A stretch of 64,000 bases of DNA from Cellvibrio polysaccharolyticus (GCF_015182315.1 NZ_PRDL01000001.1:3038001-3102000), one strand, 5' to 3'; counted from the stretch's first letter, positions 29,701 to 37,557 are shown. A program made the numbers and translations. Notes: generated from the sequence alone by a model not told the origin.

Positions 29701-29938
29701 TAATCGCATCGGTATGCTGATTAATGAGAGTGAGCGCGTCCTGATAATTGATATGGGCATTGCCATCAACGACAACACCACCTTGCGGAGCGGCCATGGC
29801 GCCATGGGTTACCGACGCAATAACCGCAGCCAGTAACAACTTGCCATGTGGGCCTTTACGGCTGCGTTTTGCATGTCCGGAAACCGGCTGACTGGAGCGC
29901 GTTAACGCATTCCGGATCAGGCTAAAAGTATGGTTCAT
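23732..29938 (-). CDS. TpsA-type exoprotein with GLUG and MBG repeats and a C-terminal OmpA-like domain
   Basis: Giant secreted protein of 2068 residues. After an extended signal peptide (about 1-49) comes a TPS secretion domain (about 50-170) containing INWQNFDISAGETVTFLQP and a LNANGRVFVLDANGVLFG signature. The middle consists of three blocks, each opening with a YxLQGxA segment and DIDAS-like and GFxPVG pieces, then carrying GLUG-type repeats (GGLVGxNxGxIxxSYATG). Four MBG-like modules follow, marked by KIYGDLDPAFTW, KVYGNLDPELAW, KIYGQADPALGW and a divergent fourth. The last ~100 residues form an OmpA-like peptidoglycan-binding domain (VLVEGHTSSTG, LNDRLSRARADAV, NQRTEI). Start 29938 has GGGGAG upstream. 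It is the partner of the adjacent TpsB. Confidence 0.9.
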   Translation of the reverse strand: MNHTFSLIRNALTRSSQPVSGHAKRSRKGPHGKLLLAAVIASVTHGAMAAPQGGVVVDGNAHINYQDALTLINQHTDAITINWQNFDISAGETVTFLQPDANSYALNRVLTGDGTQINGQLNANGRVFVLDANGVLFGQSAQVNVGSLVASSLDISDADFANGHFTFAGQGNAGKVTNLGSITVADTGAVALLGGQVSNQGVIRARLGNVAMAAGNKVTLDFAGDGLLNVQIDESTAQALVNNGGLIQADGGSVWMTAHASDALLQTVVNNTGVIEARTLQERDGKIMLLGSFDGGTVQVAGKLDASATNGGDGGFIETSGAIVKISGHAEITAAAPQGKAGTWLLDPTDLEISYRADGADDNVSHAHSQTLQNSLNGGTNVTLETAASGNQAGNITLVDPLVWSGGATLQLTAHNNIRFNDYLHAPTGGLILSAGNNITTGAEGHINVGSFTLLDGSWSQVATNLPTFTARDFRLEGGSFVRALGGSGSNASPWRLTDIYGLQGLATQLSGHAVLANNIDASGTAQWNGGEGFNPIGTFDTMFTGSLNGAGFGIDGLTINRSGLDDVGLFGVTLGATLSNIGLDRVNISGGRQTGGLVGENRTSVISGSYVTGVVQGTDTAGGLVGRNNGDISHSYSTSAVSGGQTVGGLTGMNDVNGNVSHSYATGAVSGAATVGGLTGWNYGSINQSYATGLVNGSGVNQAGLVGVNFGAITESFWDSFTTGRATAIGTDTTGTQVVGEVNGDWNSSGVSAYQSANYAGFDFTAGGDWFIAEGSSRPMLRASLNFTQDGSGRNQITNVYQLQGMAADLAGTYVLANDIDASLISANGNTSNVWGGRGFAPVGNNSGGHFTGSLDGQGFVIDGLTINRADQDFVGLFGALGNASQVTNLGLERVSVSGADQIGALAGVAFGNIDKVYSSGTVTGGDYTGGLIGIQASGNTTASYSSATVQGDEFVGGLAGRFQGTLLSNSYATGAVTGNTSVGGLVGNIYLGRVENTFATGSVAGAQNTGGLVGLNSSPSTIAYSYASGNVTSTDAATRGGLVGNNAGTIANSFWDVFTSGQAVATGTGSNAGATALIGDWANLGINDSAYNSDSYTGFDFTNTWFIAEDASRPMLRALLSGNGEINNLYDLQGMAADLAGNYTLMTNLDASATAASIAAGNSGNYSDVWGGRGFAPVGGGSTVFSGNLDGQGFVINDLAINRDSLGLGLFGVLNGRVSNLGLVDVDITVASTALTPVGAIAGLALSDAEISQSFASGQINDAFIAGGLVGVNLEGTVEQSYSSVDINNAVIGGGLVGANEGLIQQSYATGNVIASASNPEQTGSGGLVGSNSGIIRQSYATGDVWGGDVAGGLVAGNSGVIEQSYATGAVGGNGLLGGLVGDNAPDGSIVSSFWNIETSGLTDGVGANNGSGTGTGLTSAQFTNLASFAGWDINADGSGNAVWRIYEGQTAPLLRAFLSDIEVTAYDDVVTYNGGAYSGRHQINGTSGNGVRYGNSYAEFVAAFGEDGTPYGSSDALGTSDLEYTGTSQGATNAGTYGLKADKLWSTQQGFNIVTPESALEVGAQNITITLSINDASKIYGDLDPAFTWRVTNGAIGSGDTLTGVLSRQAGENVGNYAITGQVTGDLASSNYNVTINNGVFTITPRPISISIADLEKVYGNLDPELAWRITSGSIAPRDAGEIANLISLSREAGENAGTYAINGIVGGVLASGNYRVSLDNGQLVITPRAIEISADVLSKIYGQADPALGWEITGGSIVDGDTLVVALSRDEGRDVGTYAIRVNVEGDVVSSGNYQVTTVDGSLEINPAALTVTANDIRTYWNLLPPYTARVDGLVEGDTIADVFGNSLTVTSDLDLPIPGDYRLTPTAQLASNNYTVSFNDGTLSLLSSNPGDNYGSALTASQLPAREALGRENRANIFEARPLLDGSESGITLQVLDGGVRIDPDRLAALGLIFPQPVRFPVNSSVIAESYLADLRRFAAQLQRYPGVQVLVEGHTSSTGSLALNDRLSRARADAVATALQGMGVAEDRIRQEAFNYQHPVATNDTLEGRLLNQRTEISEDKQ

Positions 29939-30004
29939 AACACTCCCCTGTAATTGCATAGTAAACGATCAGCTGATGGCGCTTATAACTGAAACAAAGC
30001 TGCT

Positions 30005-30034
30005 ATTGTATGTTTATCACTCAACTAAAAACAA
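30005..30034 (-). promoter_or_regulatory. Candidate sigma70 promoter of the exoprotein gene
   Basis: On the minus strand TTGTTT (-35, 30029-30034) and TACAAT (-10, 30005-30010) are separated by 18 bp, about 70 bp upstream of the exoprotein start. This is a sequence-only guess. Confidence 0.35.
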
Positions 30035-30201
30035 TGATTATACATAACAGCAGATTACAATCGGCTCACCTGCCTGCTCACAGAATATGACGACTGCTTC
30101 CCCCTCAATTGTTTGCTGGTTTAACAACACCGGATCACCAGAAGCCGACGTAAAAGCAGCTGCTATACTCAAATCACCTAACCAGTGAACAGGAGATCAT
30201 A

Positions 30202-30378
30202 ATGGGTATTGAGGTAAGCGGATTTTTTGGTCTGATCTTATTGATCTGTGTGATATATGCGGTTGTTAAAACCATTCAAAGTGGAGCCGGCACAGGAGCC
30301 AAAGTTATCTGGATTTTGGTACTGCTACTATTACCCTTTCTCGGTTTTATTCTCTGGCTGCTATTTGGCCCGAAATAA
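30202..30378 (+). CDS. PLDc_N-domain small membrane protein
   Basis: Membrane protein of 58 residues with two hydrophobic helices (about 6-22 and 33-54) separated by a short polar loop GAGTGAK. The C-terminal helix, ending GFILWLLFGPK, matches the pattern of the phospholipase-D N-terminal (PLDc_N) domain found alone in many small bacterial proteins. No phospholipase catalytic domain is attached. AGGAG precedes the start by 7 nt and a strong terminator follows. Function of the stand-alone form is not known; members are often near envelope or stress genes. Confidence 0.75.
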   Translation: MGIEVSGFFGLILLICVIYAVVKTIQSGAGTGAKVIWILVLLLLPFLGFILWLLFGPK

Positions 30379-30388
30379 AAATGAAATC

Positions 30389-30419
30389 AAAAAGCCCGGA
30401 TGATTCCGGGCTTTTTTTT
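30389..30419. terminator. Rho-independent terminator
   Basis: A GCCCGGA / TCCGGGC stem with AAAAA on the left and TTTTTTTT on the right follows the PLDc_N gene. The flanks also allow termination of the opposite strand from the small hydrophobic ORF. Confidence 0.88.
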
Positions 30420-30451
30420 GCGTTGCTGTTTTGGAAATTATGACTCAACCA

Positions 30452-30523
30452 TTAAAACAAAAGAGCAATTAAAATAATGATTGGAATGGGCACGCCCAGG
30501 AAAAACAACAAAATAGATCGCAT
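30452..30523 (-). CDS. 23-residue hydrophobic microprotein
   Basis: A short ORF encodes a single transmembrane peptide with the core LGVPIPIIILIALLF after an N-terminal MRS. GGAGAAAGACT precedes the ATG with good spacing. It lies 32 bp downstream of the DUF-type membrane protein gene on the same strand and ends near a terminator, so it would be the last gene of that transcript. The strong ribosome site and the Gly-Val-Pro-x-Pro hydrophobic motif support a genuine microprotein. Function unknown. Confidence 0.55.
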   Translation of the reverse strand: MRSILLFFLGVPIPIIILIALLF

Positions 30524-30555
30524 AGTCTTTCTCCACTTAGTGCAAACGAAATATA

Positions 30556-31464
30556 TTACCGAATTACCGCACGATCACGCTGACGGCCACCAAAGGTAGC
30601 GGCGAAGCTGGCGATAAAGGCACCGATCAACAAGGAAATAAACAACCACAAAGATGCATAAGCAGTCGCTTTTGCAGCTGTGTCAGCCGCTTCTTTAGCC
30701 GCTACTTCGGCTTCTTGCAGGCTGGCGTAGGCATCACGCACACGGCGCTCGGCTTCCTGTTGATTAACATCGGTATATTCGGCAATAACACCGGCAATAT
30801 AACGCGCATCATTTTCTGGCAGACTGTCATTGCGAATAGCATTAACAAAGATGCGTGCTACCTGGGTACGTGCATCAGCCAGTGCCGCACGATCATCAGC
30901 AGAAAGATCATTGCCTGGTTCGCTACGGAACAGCGAGTCCCACAAATACCCGCTACCGCCGGCAACTTCCTCATCGCTGGCTACAGCTGCAGCACCTGCA
31001 GTAGCAGCTGTGGCAACAGCGCCACCGGCAATCGCTGCGCCCGCTTTAACACCACCACTAATGACACCGGTAACGGCAGACGTTAACAAAGTAACGGTAA
31101 TCAGGGTAGATACTGCCCAAGCCAAAAACCCGTGCGCGGTATCGCGAAAGTAAATCTCGTCAACATGGGTTGTTGTCCAGCGCGAACGCAAACGACCGGC
31201 GAGATAACCACCCAAAGCAGAAGCAGCGAGCGAAACAAAAGTCACCCAAAGAACGGTAGTAACACCGAACGTTGTGGCACTGATCCCTTCACCGGACCAG
31301 GGAGAAATGGCAGAGAAACCAAAACCGGTTCCCAGTAGCAGAAGAATTAACGACAATATTGCAGCAGCGATAGCACCGGCAATAATTGCCCCCCAGGAAA
31401 CAGCAGACGCCTCCAGCGCAACAGGTGCGGTTACGGGTGGCGTATTTTCACTGTATGAATGCAT
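30556..31464 (-). CDS. Multi-pass inner-membrane protein, Ala/Gly-rich
   Basis: Membrane protein of 302 residues that I cannot assign to a named function. Hydrophobic segments appear at about 24-47, 70-90, 120-142 and 145-165, with a last one at 270-295. A soluble acidic-to-helical region from about 175 to 265 includes a heptad-like stretch QQEAERRVRDAYASLQEAEVAAKEAADTAAKA (quoted pieces: ERRVRDAY, LQEAEVAAKEAAD). The second segment contains GGYLAGRLRSRW. The ATG at 31464 was chosen for GGAGG five nt upstream. It precedes a 23-residue hydrophobic microprotein. Similar proteins are found as hypothetical membrane proteins in stress-related loci. Confidence 0.65.
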   Translation of the reverse strand: MHSYSENTPPVTAPVALEASAVSWGAIIAGAIAAAILSLILLLLGTGFGFSAISPWSGEGISATTFGVTTVLWVTFVSLAASALGGYLAGRLRSRWTTTHVDEIYFRDTAHGFLAWAVSTLITVTLLTSAVTGVISGGVKAGAAIAGGAVATAATAGAAAVASDEEVAGGSGYLWDSLFRSEPGNDLSADDRAALADARTQVARIFVNAIRNDSLPENDARYIAGVIAEYTDVNQQEAERRVRDAYASLQEAEVAAKEAADTAAKATAYASLWLFISLLIGAFIASFAATFGGRQRDRAVIR

Positions 31465-31966
31465 CATGACCTCCATTCATTGGTACAAATCAGAATGAAA
31501 TAATTAAGGGAGTTTTTGTTTATCGTTAAAGTTGCCAGACTTTTAAAAACCACTGCCTTCAAAAAACATTTCCCTGTCCTGTTTCTTTAAGATAGTTATT
31601 TTTAAAAACCGATAACACGGATATCAAAACAGCCAACTGCGACTGGCATATTTTTCTACCATTTTTAACGCACTTTAATTTCAGTAATAAATACCTTACT
31701 GAGATCCCAAGATTAGTCCATAAAAACGTTGCCGCCATAACAGAAGCAGATTGCTTTTGGAAAACCATGATCACGTCAACTTTATTGAGGCTTTTGACGC
31801 TGCCACCGCAATTATTTTTCTCTTTATAGGCGTAACGGCTACATTCCCCATCCGCAGCTGGCCACAAAACCCACAGCGGCTATTCACCATCATGCTTAAA
31901 AGATATAACCCGGTGCGGTTTTTACCGATATAATTTGGCGCCGTTTTCAATACAGGGGAACTATCC
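31465..31966. other. AT-rich 500-bp intergenic region
   Basis: This interval separates the divergent membrane protein and carbonic anhydrase genes. It is AT-rich and contains only short ORFs without ribosome sites or family signatures. It presumably holds promoters for both sides; no specific regulator site was recognised. Confidence 0.5.
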
Positions 31967-32602
31967 GTGATTGCAGCATTAGAAGCTCTCGAACGTCTAC
32001 AGACCGGCAACCAGCGTTTTGTTGCCAACGAATGCCTTGGCGACGCAGCCATCAGTCATGCCCGACGGGCAGAAGCCACCCTCGGCCAATCGCCTTTTGC
32101 CATTATTCTCGGTTGCTCGGATGCCCGCGTACCCGCCGAGCTGGTGTTTGATCAGGGCATTGGTGATTTATTCGTCATCCGCGTGGCTGGCAATATTGTT
32201 GCGCCGTCATTGATTGGCAGTGTGGAATTCGCAGCAAGCCAGTTTGGCACTCGCCTGGTGGTGGTGCTTGGCCACTCACGGTGTGGTGCAGTCAAAGCAA
32301 CACTGGATGAATTACTGGAACCGGGAAAAACCGGTTCACTGAACCTGCGCTCCATCGTCAATCGCGTTCGGCCATCGGTGCAAGGTTTATTAAAAACCGA
32401 TTTGCGCCACAACCACGATGCCCTGATTCAACAAGCGGTGCGCAGTAACGTGCAAGCATCGGTTAATCAGTTGCGATATGGTTCCGATATTCTTGAAGAT
32501 CTTATTGAGCATCAGGGGCTGGCAATCGTAGGTGCCGAGTACGATCTGGATACCGGTGTGGTCGATTTTTTTGAAGGCCTTGATTTACTTCCGCAAAAAT
32601 AA
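31967..32602 (+). CDS. Beta-class carbonic anhydrase
   Basis: Zinc enzyme of 211 residues interconverting CO2 and bicarbonate. The beta-class metal site is complete: C50, D52 and R54 in GCSDARVPAE, and H103 with C106 in LGHSRCGAVK. The segment RVAGNIV is also typical. Length matches the family. The start is GTG at 31967 with AGGGGAA about 8 nt upstream. It appears monocistronic, with a hairpin 12 bp after the stop. It may supply bicarbonate for carboxylations at low CO2. There is no adjacent sulfate transporter to suggest a bicarbonate channel. Confidence 0.94.
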   Translation: MIAALEALERLQTGNQRFVANECLGDAAISHARRAEATLGQSPFAIILGCSDARVPAELVFDQGIGDLFVIRVAGNIVAPSLIGSVEFAASQFGTRLVVVLGHSRCGAVKATLDELLEPGKTGSLNLRSIVNRVRPSVQGLLKTDLRHNHDALIQQAVRSNVQASVNQLRYGSDILEDLIEHQGLAIVGAEYDLDTGVVDFFEGLDLLPQK

Positions 32603-32613
32603 AATGCACAAAA

Positions 32614-32648
32614 ACCTGGATATTTTTTCACCGAAATAATATCCAGGT
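32614..32648 (+). terminator. Hairpin after carbonic anhydrase gene
   Basis: Perfect 11-bp arms ACCTGGATATT / AATATCCAGGT with a 13-nt loop lie 12 bp after the stop codon. There is no clean U-run, so termination strength is uncertain. The rest of the interval up to 32924 holds nothing else that I recognise. Confidence 0.45.
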
Positions 32649-32924
32649 AATCATTTCGTTTATCTTTACAAAAAATAATTCATCGCCAAACACCGATGCA
32701 CTGCGGCTTCAGCTTTATGCTGGCACATTTTACAACCACGCAAGGTTTGACCGTTGATAAGCCGGGTGGTAAAACGAATTAACTTGCCCGCAGAAATTTC
32801 TCTAACAGCATAAAAACACTGTATTTTTCTGCAACCGATTTCAACGCTGGCGAGTATGCGATTACTCTGATCGCAGCGGTAGTGAGAGCACCGTTTTAAT
32901 AAATTTAAAAACCAGGAGTTTTCT

Positions 32925-34622
32925 ATGTTGATCCCTCGTGATCACGCGTTTACGCGTGGGCGTTCGCTCGCAGTCGGTTTGTTATCCACCATGATGTTAG
33001 CGGCTTGCGGTGGTGGCAGTAATCCACAGTTACCCCGCGATGTTGGAGCCAATTCATCAGCATCATCCAGCAGCAACTCTTCCAGCTCATCATCATCCTC
33101 CACCCCAGCCCTGGTCGTTCAGGACGCGCCACTAGGTTGGGTTAACCATTACATCAATGATAAAACCGGCAATCAGCATCCCATCAGCGGTGGTGAAGGT
33201 GCAACCGCAGAAAGCACTTATGTGGTCACCAACCGCAAGGAATTTCGCGATGCTCTGGCTAACGTCAACAGCCCTACCTATGCAACCGACCCCGCAGCGG
33301 CGCGGCTTGAGCCAAAAATTATTTATGTAAAAGGCACTATTTACGGCAACCAGCTGGATGATGGCAGTTTTGCTGATGAAAACTATTACCGGGTAACACC
33401 GAACAACTCCCGTTTCTTTTTTGATCTTTACGTAAAACATTACGATCAGGAATATCGCGATGCCTTGCAGAAAAAAATTGACGAGACGGGCGATCAGGCT
33501 GCCAAAGATGAACTGGATTTAATCAGCCGTTCCGAAGGTGGTCGCCGTTCGCAATTTGCCAATCAGCAAAAGGCTGTGATTGAATTTACCGTACCGGCCA
33601 ATACCAGTATTCTCGGTGTAGGCGATGATGCAAAACTGGTGGATGGCTACCTGTCCATCAATACTTTAAATACCCTGAAAGACGCGGTAGACCCCACCAA
33701 CAGCAACATTATTATTCGCAATATGGAATTCCAGGCACCGCTGGATCTGGCTCCGGCATGGTCACCGTCAGACGGTGAACACGGCAATTGGAATGCCCGC
33801 TATAAAGCCATCACGGTCATTACCGGTCGCAATATCTGGATTGACCATTGCACCTTCTCTGATGGTGAACACCCGGATTACCTGGAACCGCGTCCGCTGC
33901 CGGTATACTTGCCGGAAGAGCAGCGCAAACTGATTCAGCGTCATGATGGCTTACTGGATATTGAGGATGGTTCAGACTTCATCACCATTTCCTACAGCAT
34001 TTTCAAAGACCACGATAAAACCCTGATGATTGGTTCCGGTGACAGCCGCGGCGCACGTTATGACCGCGATGGCAATCTGGAAGAAGGCAGCGACCGCGAC
34101 CGCAATCGCATCACCTTTTATGGCAACCTCTGGGAAAACTCCACCCAGCGCTCACCGCGGGTGCGCTTTGGCAAAGTGCATTTATTCAACAACTATTATG
34201 TGGGCGATACCGATCAGGAAGAATATAAAACCTCTTACGCCATCGGTATGGGCGTGGAGTCCAGCATTCTTTCTGAAAGTAATGTATTCGAATACACCGG
34301 CAGCAAAGCCAATGTCGATTTGATTCTGGATAACTATTACGGTTACCAATTCAAGGACAACGGCTCCTGGTTAAACGGCACTGCCATATCCACTGAACTG
34401 GAAGCTTCTGCCAAAACCAAAACCGAAGCCAAACGCACCGCCGCCGAAAATGCCAACAATAAACTGAAAGAAACCGATCGCTTTATCATCGGCGATTTCA
34501 CCACCAACCTTGGCTGGACACCGCCTTATGAGTACACCACCGGTGCTTCTGCCGAGGCAGTGAAACATTATGTGCTGGAAAATGCCGGGGCAGGAAAGCT
34601 GAATATTCAGCCGCCGCAATAA
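32925..34622 (+). CDS. Pectate lyase, polysaccharide lyase family 1, lipoprotein
   Basis: Cleaves polygalacturonate by beta-elimination. The 565-residue protein has a lipoprotein signal ending at Cys28 (MLAACGGG), then a serine-rich linker at about 43-60, typical of Cellvibrio and relatives. The parallel beta-helix domain shows the PL1 hallmarks: NIWIDHCTFSDG, DGLLDIEDGSDFITIS (calcium-binding Asp residues) and STQRSPRVRFGKVHLFNNYY (catalytic Arg). AGGAG lies 7 nt before the ATG. As a lipoprotein it should act at the cell surface or in the periplasm. The convergent neighbour is a CarA-type TonB receptor that could import the oligogalacturonides it releases. Confidence 0.93.
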   Translation: MLIPRDHAFTRGRSLAVGLLSTMMLAACGGGSNPQLPRDVGANSSASSSSNSSSSSSSSTPALVVQDAPLGWVNHYINDKTGNQHPISGGEGATAESTYVVTNRKEFRDALANVNSPTYATDPAAARLEPKIIYVKGTIYGNQLDDGSFADENYYRVTPNNSRFFFDLYVKHYDQEYRDALQKKIDETGDQAAKDELDLISRSEGGRRSQFANQQKAVIEFTVPANTSILGVGDDAKLVDGYLSINTLNTLKDAVDPTNSNIIIRNMEFQAPLDLAPAWSPSDGEHGNWNARYKAITVITGRNIWIDHCTFSDGEHPDYLEPRPLPVYLPEEQRKLIQRHDGLLDIEDGSDFITISYSIFKDHDKTLMIGSGDSRGARYDRDGNLEEGSDRDRNRITFYGNLWENSTQRSPRVRFGKVHLFNNYYVGDTDQEEYKTSYAIGMGVESSILSESNVFEYTGSKANVDLILDNYYGYQFKDNGSWLNGTAISTELEASAKTKTEAKRTAAENANNKLKETDRFIIGDFTTNLGWTPPYEYTTGASAEAVKHYVLENAGAGKLNIQPPQ

Positions 34623-34650
34623 AGCGGTAAAACGCCAACTTTAGTGAGGC

Positions 34651-34692
34651 CAATAAAAAACCCGGCAATTTGCATTGCCGGGTTTTTTATTG
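34651..34692. terminator. Bidirectional terminator between pectate lyase and CarA-type receptor
   Basis: Perfect 19-bp arms, with the CCCGGCAAT / ATTGCCGGG core, a 4-nt loop and A6/T6 flanks, lie between the convergent genes. It is a strong terminator for both. Confidence 0.92.
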
Positions 34693-34713
34693 GGAAAGAA
34701 CAACCAAAAGGGT

Positions 34714-37557
34714 TTAGAAAGTTGCTCTGATGCCCAGGTAGACTTCACGTCCGGTAGAGTTGAATTCACGTACGAAATCCAAATCGCCAGTCGGGCCTGT
34801 GGTGTAGCTACGCTCTTCTTCTTCCATCAGGTTGACCGCTTCCAGACGAATCGTCACGTTATCCGTCAGGTTGTAAAACGCTGACAGATCCAGACGGGTT
34901 GGGCCGGTATTAAACTCTCGCGCGTTACCATTCGAGCCGGAAGTCGCAGTTACATAATCATCGCGGTTATTCCAGGACAAACGGGTACCCCACTTGTCGG
35001 TTTCGTAATAGGCGGTGAAGTTGTAACTGTCTTCAGACAAGCCCGGCAGACTGCTCACGGTGCGGCCAAAGGTCGCTTCAGATTCCACATGCGTGAAGTT
35101 GGCAGTCACACCGAAGTTGCTCCAGAAACCTGGCAGGAAGGAGAAAGGTTGCTGATAAGTAATTTCATAACCGGTGAGGTCAGCATCCTGGGAATTTTCC
35201 GGACGGCTCACGCTCCAGGTACCGTTAGGCTGGGTTACGTTGGGGTCATACAGCGGGCTGCTTGGATCGTACTCGGGACGCAAGGCAACAACTGCAGCAA
35301 TCGCCGGGTTAAGCGTACCGCTCACCGTTTGTTGTGCAATAAAACCTTTGATCTCTTTGCGGAAAACCGTTAACGCCAACAGAGACTCATCGTTGAAATA
35401 CCATTCCAGACTTACGTCAGCAGAGTTGGCCGACACCGCTTTCAAATCCGGGTTACCACCGGAGATGTTGCCGTTAACCGGCGTAACCGCCGTAATTGCC
35501 GGTACCAGGCTGCCCAGACTTGGACGGGTAATGTTTTTAGCTACGCCAAGACGCAGCAATAAATCATCACGCAAAGCCCAGGTCAAATTGAGCGATGGCA
35601 AGGTATCGCGGTAATTACCTTCAGCTTCAATTGGAGCAACAACGCCGTTCACCAGGGTGTTGGCAGTTGCCGTGGTGTCAGTTTCTACAACACGCACACC
35701 GGCATTGACATACAGCGGTTTGCCCGCCAGATCAAATTCGGTATCCACTTGTCCGTAAATACCAACGGTAGCTTCTTCTACGTTCCAGGTGAGGGTGTTG
35801 GTCGGGCTGGGTTCAAAGTTGCCGGCGTTGTGCGCTTTAATAGCAACGTTAAAGTCCTGCACCATCCAGTCACGCGGGAAGCCGGCTGGCGGATTCAGCG
35901 CGCTGGCAAAACTGCCACCCACTTGCGATTTGAACGTAGTTGCCATACCGGGGAAATTGCCAACCGGTGTATTGGCGGCCGGCGTGGTGAGACCTACCGG
36001 GTTGAAGGACAGCGAATCCACTTCACGGGTATTGGAAATAATACCCAGCTTGGTGTTGAAGCGATCACCGTCTATTTCCAGATCCAGACGCGCGGTATCG
36101 TTGGTACGATCAATCACGTCCTTACGAATCGTCAAACCACCACCAACGGTGTAGTTATCCGGGTTCAGCATATCGAAACCATAAGACATGGCGGCGATAT
36201 TGGGGTTGGTTGCATCAAAGTTGAAAGTGCTACCGCCTACAGGGCCGTCAATATTGAAACGGTATTGCTCTTCCTTGTGCTCGGAAGTGGCGCGACCGAG
36301 CAAGCCTTTCAAACGAACGTTGTCGGTAAAGTTGTAAGTACCGTTAAAAACCGTTTGCAGGAAATCGGTTTCAGAATATTGCGCGCGACTTTCTGAACGT
36401 GGTCTTACGCCTTCAAAGGTGCCTTTGACAATGTAACGACCGGTGGGGTCAAGGGTGATTTCGGTCGGCGTAACATTTTGCCACTCATTACGGAATTGCG
36501 CCGCATAGTTGTAGGAAATACGGTCATTTTCCAGCGTTGAAGTCACCACGTCCACGCCCAGTTCCAGCTTGTCATTGGGGCGGAACTGAATACCACCGGT
36601 AATACCGGTGCGGTCTACGGTGTTGCTGAAGTGGTCCATACGCGGCAAGCGTGGCATCCACATGTAACGCAGACCATCCGGATCAGCAGCATTGTAGTTG
36701 CTGGAGTTCGGATCGGTCGGATCAGGCAGGCTCGCGTCAGAAAGTGTAGCCGCCGCATTAGGCGTACCATTCACAACAGTGTTGGCAACGCTTTTCCATG
36801 AACGGTTTTCCGTCGCGGCCGAGGCGTAACGCACCGAGCCATAACCTTCCTGCTTCACGGTACGTTCGGATTTGGCGACTGAGAAAATCACGCCCAAACG
36901 ATCGTCGAGAAAGGTGTTGCTGATTAACGCGGTGAAGCGCGGGTCAAATTCGTCGGCGGTGCTGTCAATGGTACCCTGAGCGCCAACCACAGCTTTGAAG
37001 CCAGGGTTGTCCAGAGGTTTGGCGGTGTGCAACTCAATGGTACTCGCCAGACCACCCTCTTCTACCGCAGCCACCGGCGTTTTATGAATATCAATACGGC
37101 TGAACAGTTCTGACGCAAAAATATTGAAGTCTACTGCACGACCACGGTTAATACCGCCGGACGAGTCAATACCACCACCACTGGCGGGAACTTCCATACC
37201 ATTTAATGTGGTGCGGCTGAAATCTGCACCAAGACCGCGCACACTGACCTGACGACCTTCGCCGCCTTCACGGGTAATAGCCACACCCGGAACACGCTGT
37301 AAAGATTCGCTGAGGTTGAGGTCAGGCATTTTACCGATGTCTTCCGCAACGATACTTTCTTTCACGTTGGCAGAATCACGTTTCTGATCCAGCGCATTGG
37401 CCAAACTCGCACGGTAACTACCTGTTACCACAAGTTCTTCAATGGTTGATTCATCAGAGGCTTGTGCAAAAGCCGTTGAAGGCAGTGTTACAGCCATGGT
37501 CAGACTGGCGGCTGCTACAGCAATAGCCAAAGGGGTTTTACGGGTTGATTGTTTCAC
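34714..37557 (-). CDS. CarA-type TonB-dependent receptor, probably carbohydrate uptake
   Basis: Outer-membrane receptor of 947 residues. A signal peptide (1-32, ending TAFAQ) is followed by a TonB box region (EELVVTGSY) and a plug with KESIVAEDIGKMPDLNLSESLQRVPGVAITRE and GRQVSVRGLGADFSRTTLNG (quoted in part). These are hallmarks of the large TIGR01782/CarA family used by Xanthomonas, Caulobacter and Cellvibrio for plant-derived glycans. The barrel ends in Phe. No STN domain is present. Convergence with the pectate lyase suggests uptake of pectin oligomers. The 600-bp upstream region contains a repeat series that may hold operators. Confidence 0.88.
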   Translation of the reverse strand: MKQSTRKTPLAIAVAAASLTMAVTLPSTAFAQASDESTIEELVVTGSYRASLANALDQKRDSANVKESIVAEDIGKMPDLNLSESLQRVPGVAITREGGEGRQVSVRGLGADFSRTTLNGMEVPASGGGIDSSGGINRGRAVDFNIFASELFSRIDIHKTPVAAVEEGGLASTIELHTAKPLDNPGFKAVVGAQGTIDSTADEFDPRFTALISNTFLDDRLGVIFSVAKSERTVKQEGYGSVRYASAATENRSWKSVANTVVNGTPNAAATLSDASLPDPTDPNSSNYNAADPDGLRYMWMPRLPRMDHFSNTVDRTGITGGIQFRPNDKLELGVDVVTSTLENDRISYNYAAQFRNEWQNVTPTEITLDPTGRYIVKGTFEGVRPRSESRAQYSETDFLQTVFNGTYNFTDNVRLKGLLGRATSEHKEEQYRFNIDGPVGGSTFNFDATNPNIAAMSYGFDMLNPDNYTVGGGLTIRKDVIDRTNDTARLDLEIDGDRFNTKLGIISNTREVDSLSFNPVGLTTPAANTPVGNFPGMATTFKSQVGGSFASALNPPAGFPRDWMVQDFNVAIKAHNAGNFEPSPTNTLTWNVEEATVGIYGQVDTEFDLAGKPLYVNAGVRVVETDTTATANTLVNGVVAPIEAEGNYRDTLPSLNLTWALRDDLLLRLGVAKNITRPSLGSLVPAITAVTPVNGNISGGNPDLKAVSANSADVSLEWYFNDESLLALTVFRKEIKGFIAQQTVSGTLNPAIAAVVALRPEYDPSSPLYDPNVTQPNGTWSVSRPENSQDADLTGYEITYQQPFSFLPGFWSNFGVTANFTHVESEATFGRTVSSLPGLSEDSYNFTAYYETDKWGTRLSWNNRDDYVTATSGSNGNAREFNTGPTRLDLSAFYNLTDNVTIRLEAVNLMEEEERSYTTGPTGDLDFVREFNSTGREVYLGIRATF

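Noticed and set aside
29939..30201. 33-codon ORF upstream of the PLDc_N gene
   Set aside because: It has no ribosome site and no motif. The interval more likely carries the promoter of the exoprotein gene.
31559..31867. 102-codon minus-strand ORF in the 500-bp intergenic region
   Set aside because: No ribosome site, no recognisable domain, and mixed composition. Probably a chance frame in an AT-rich spacer.
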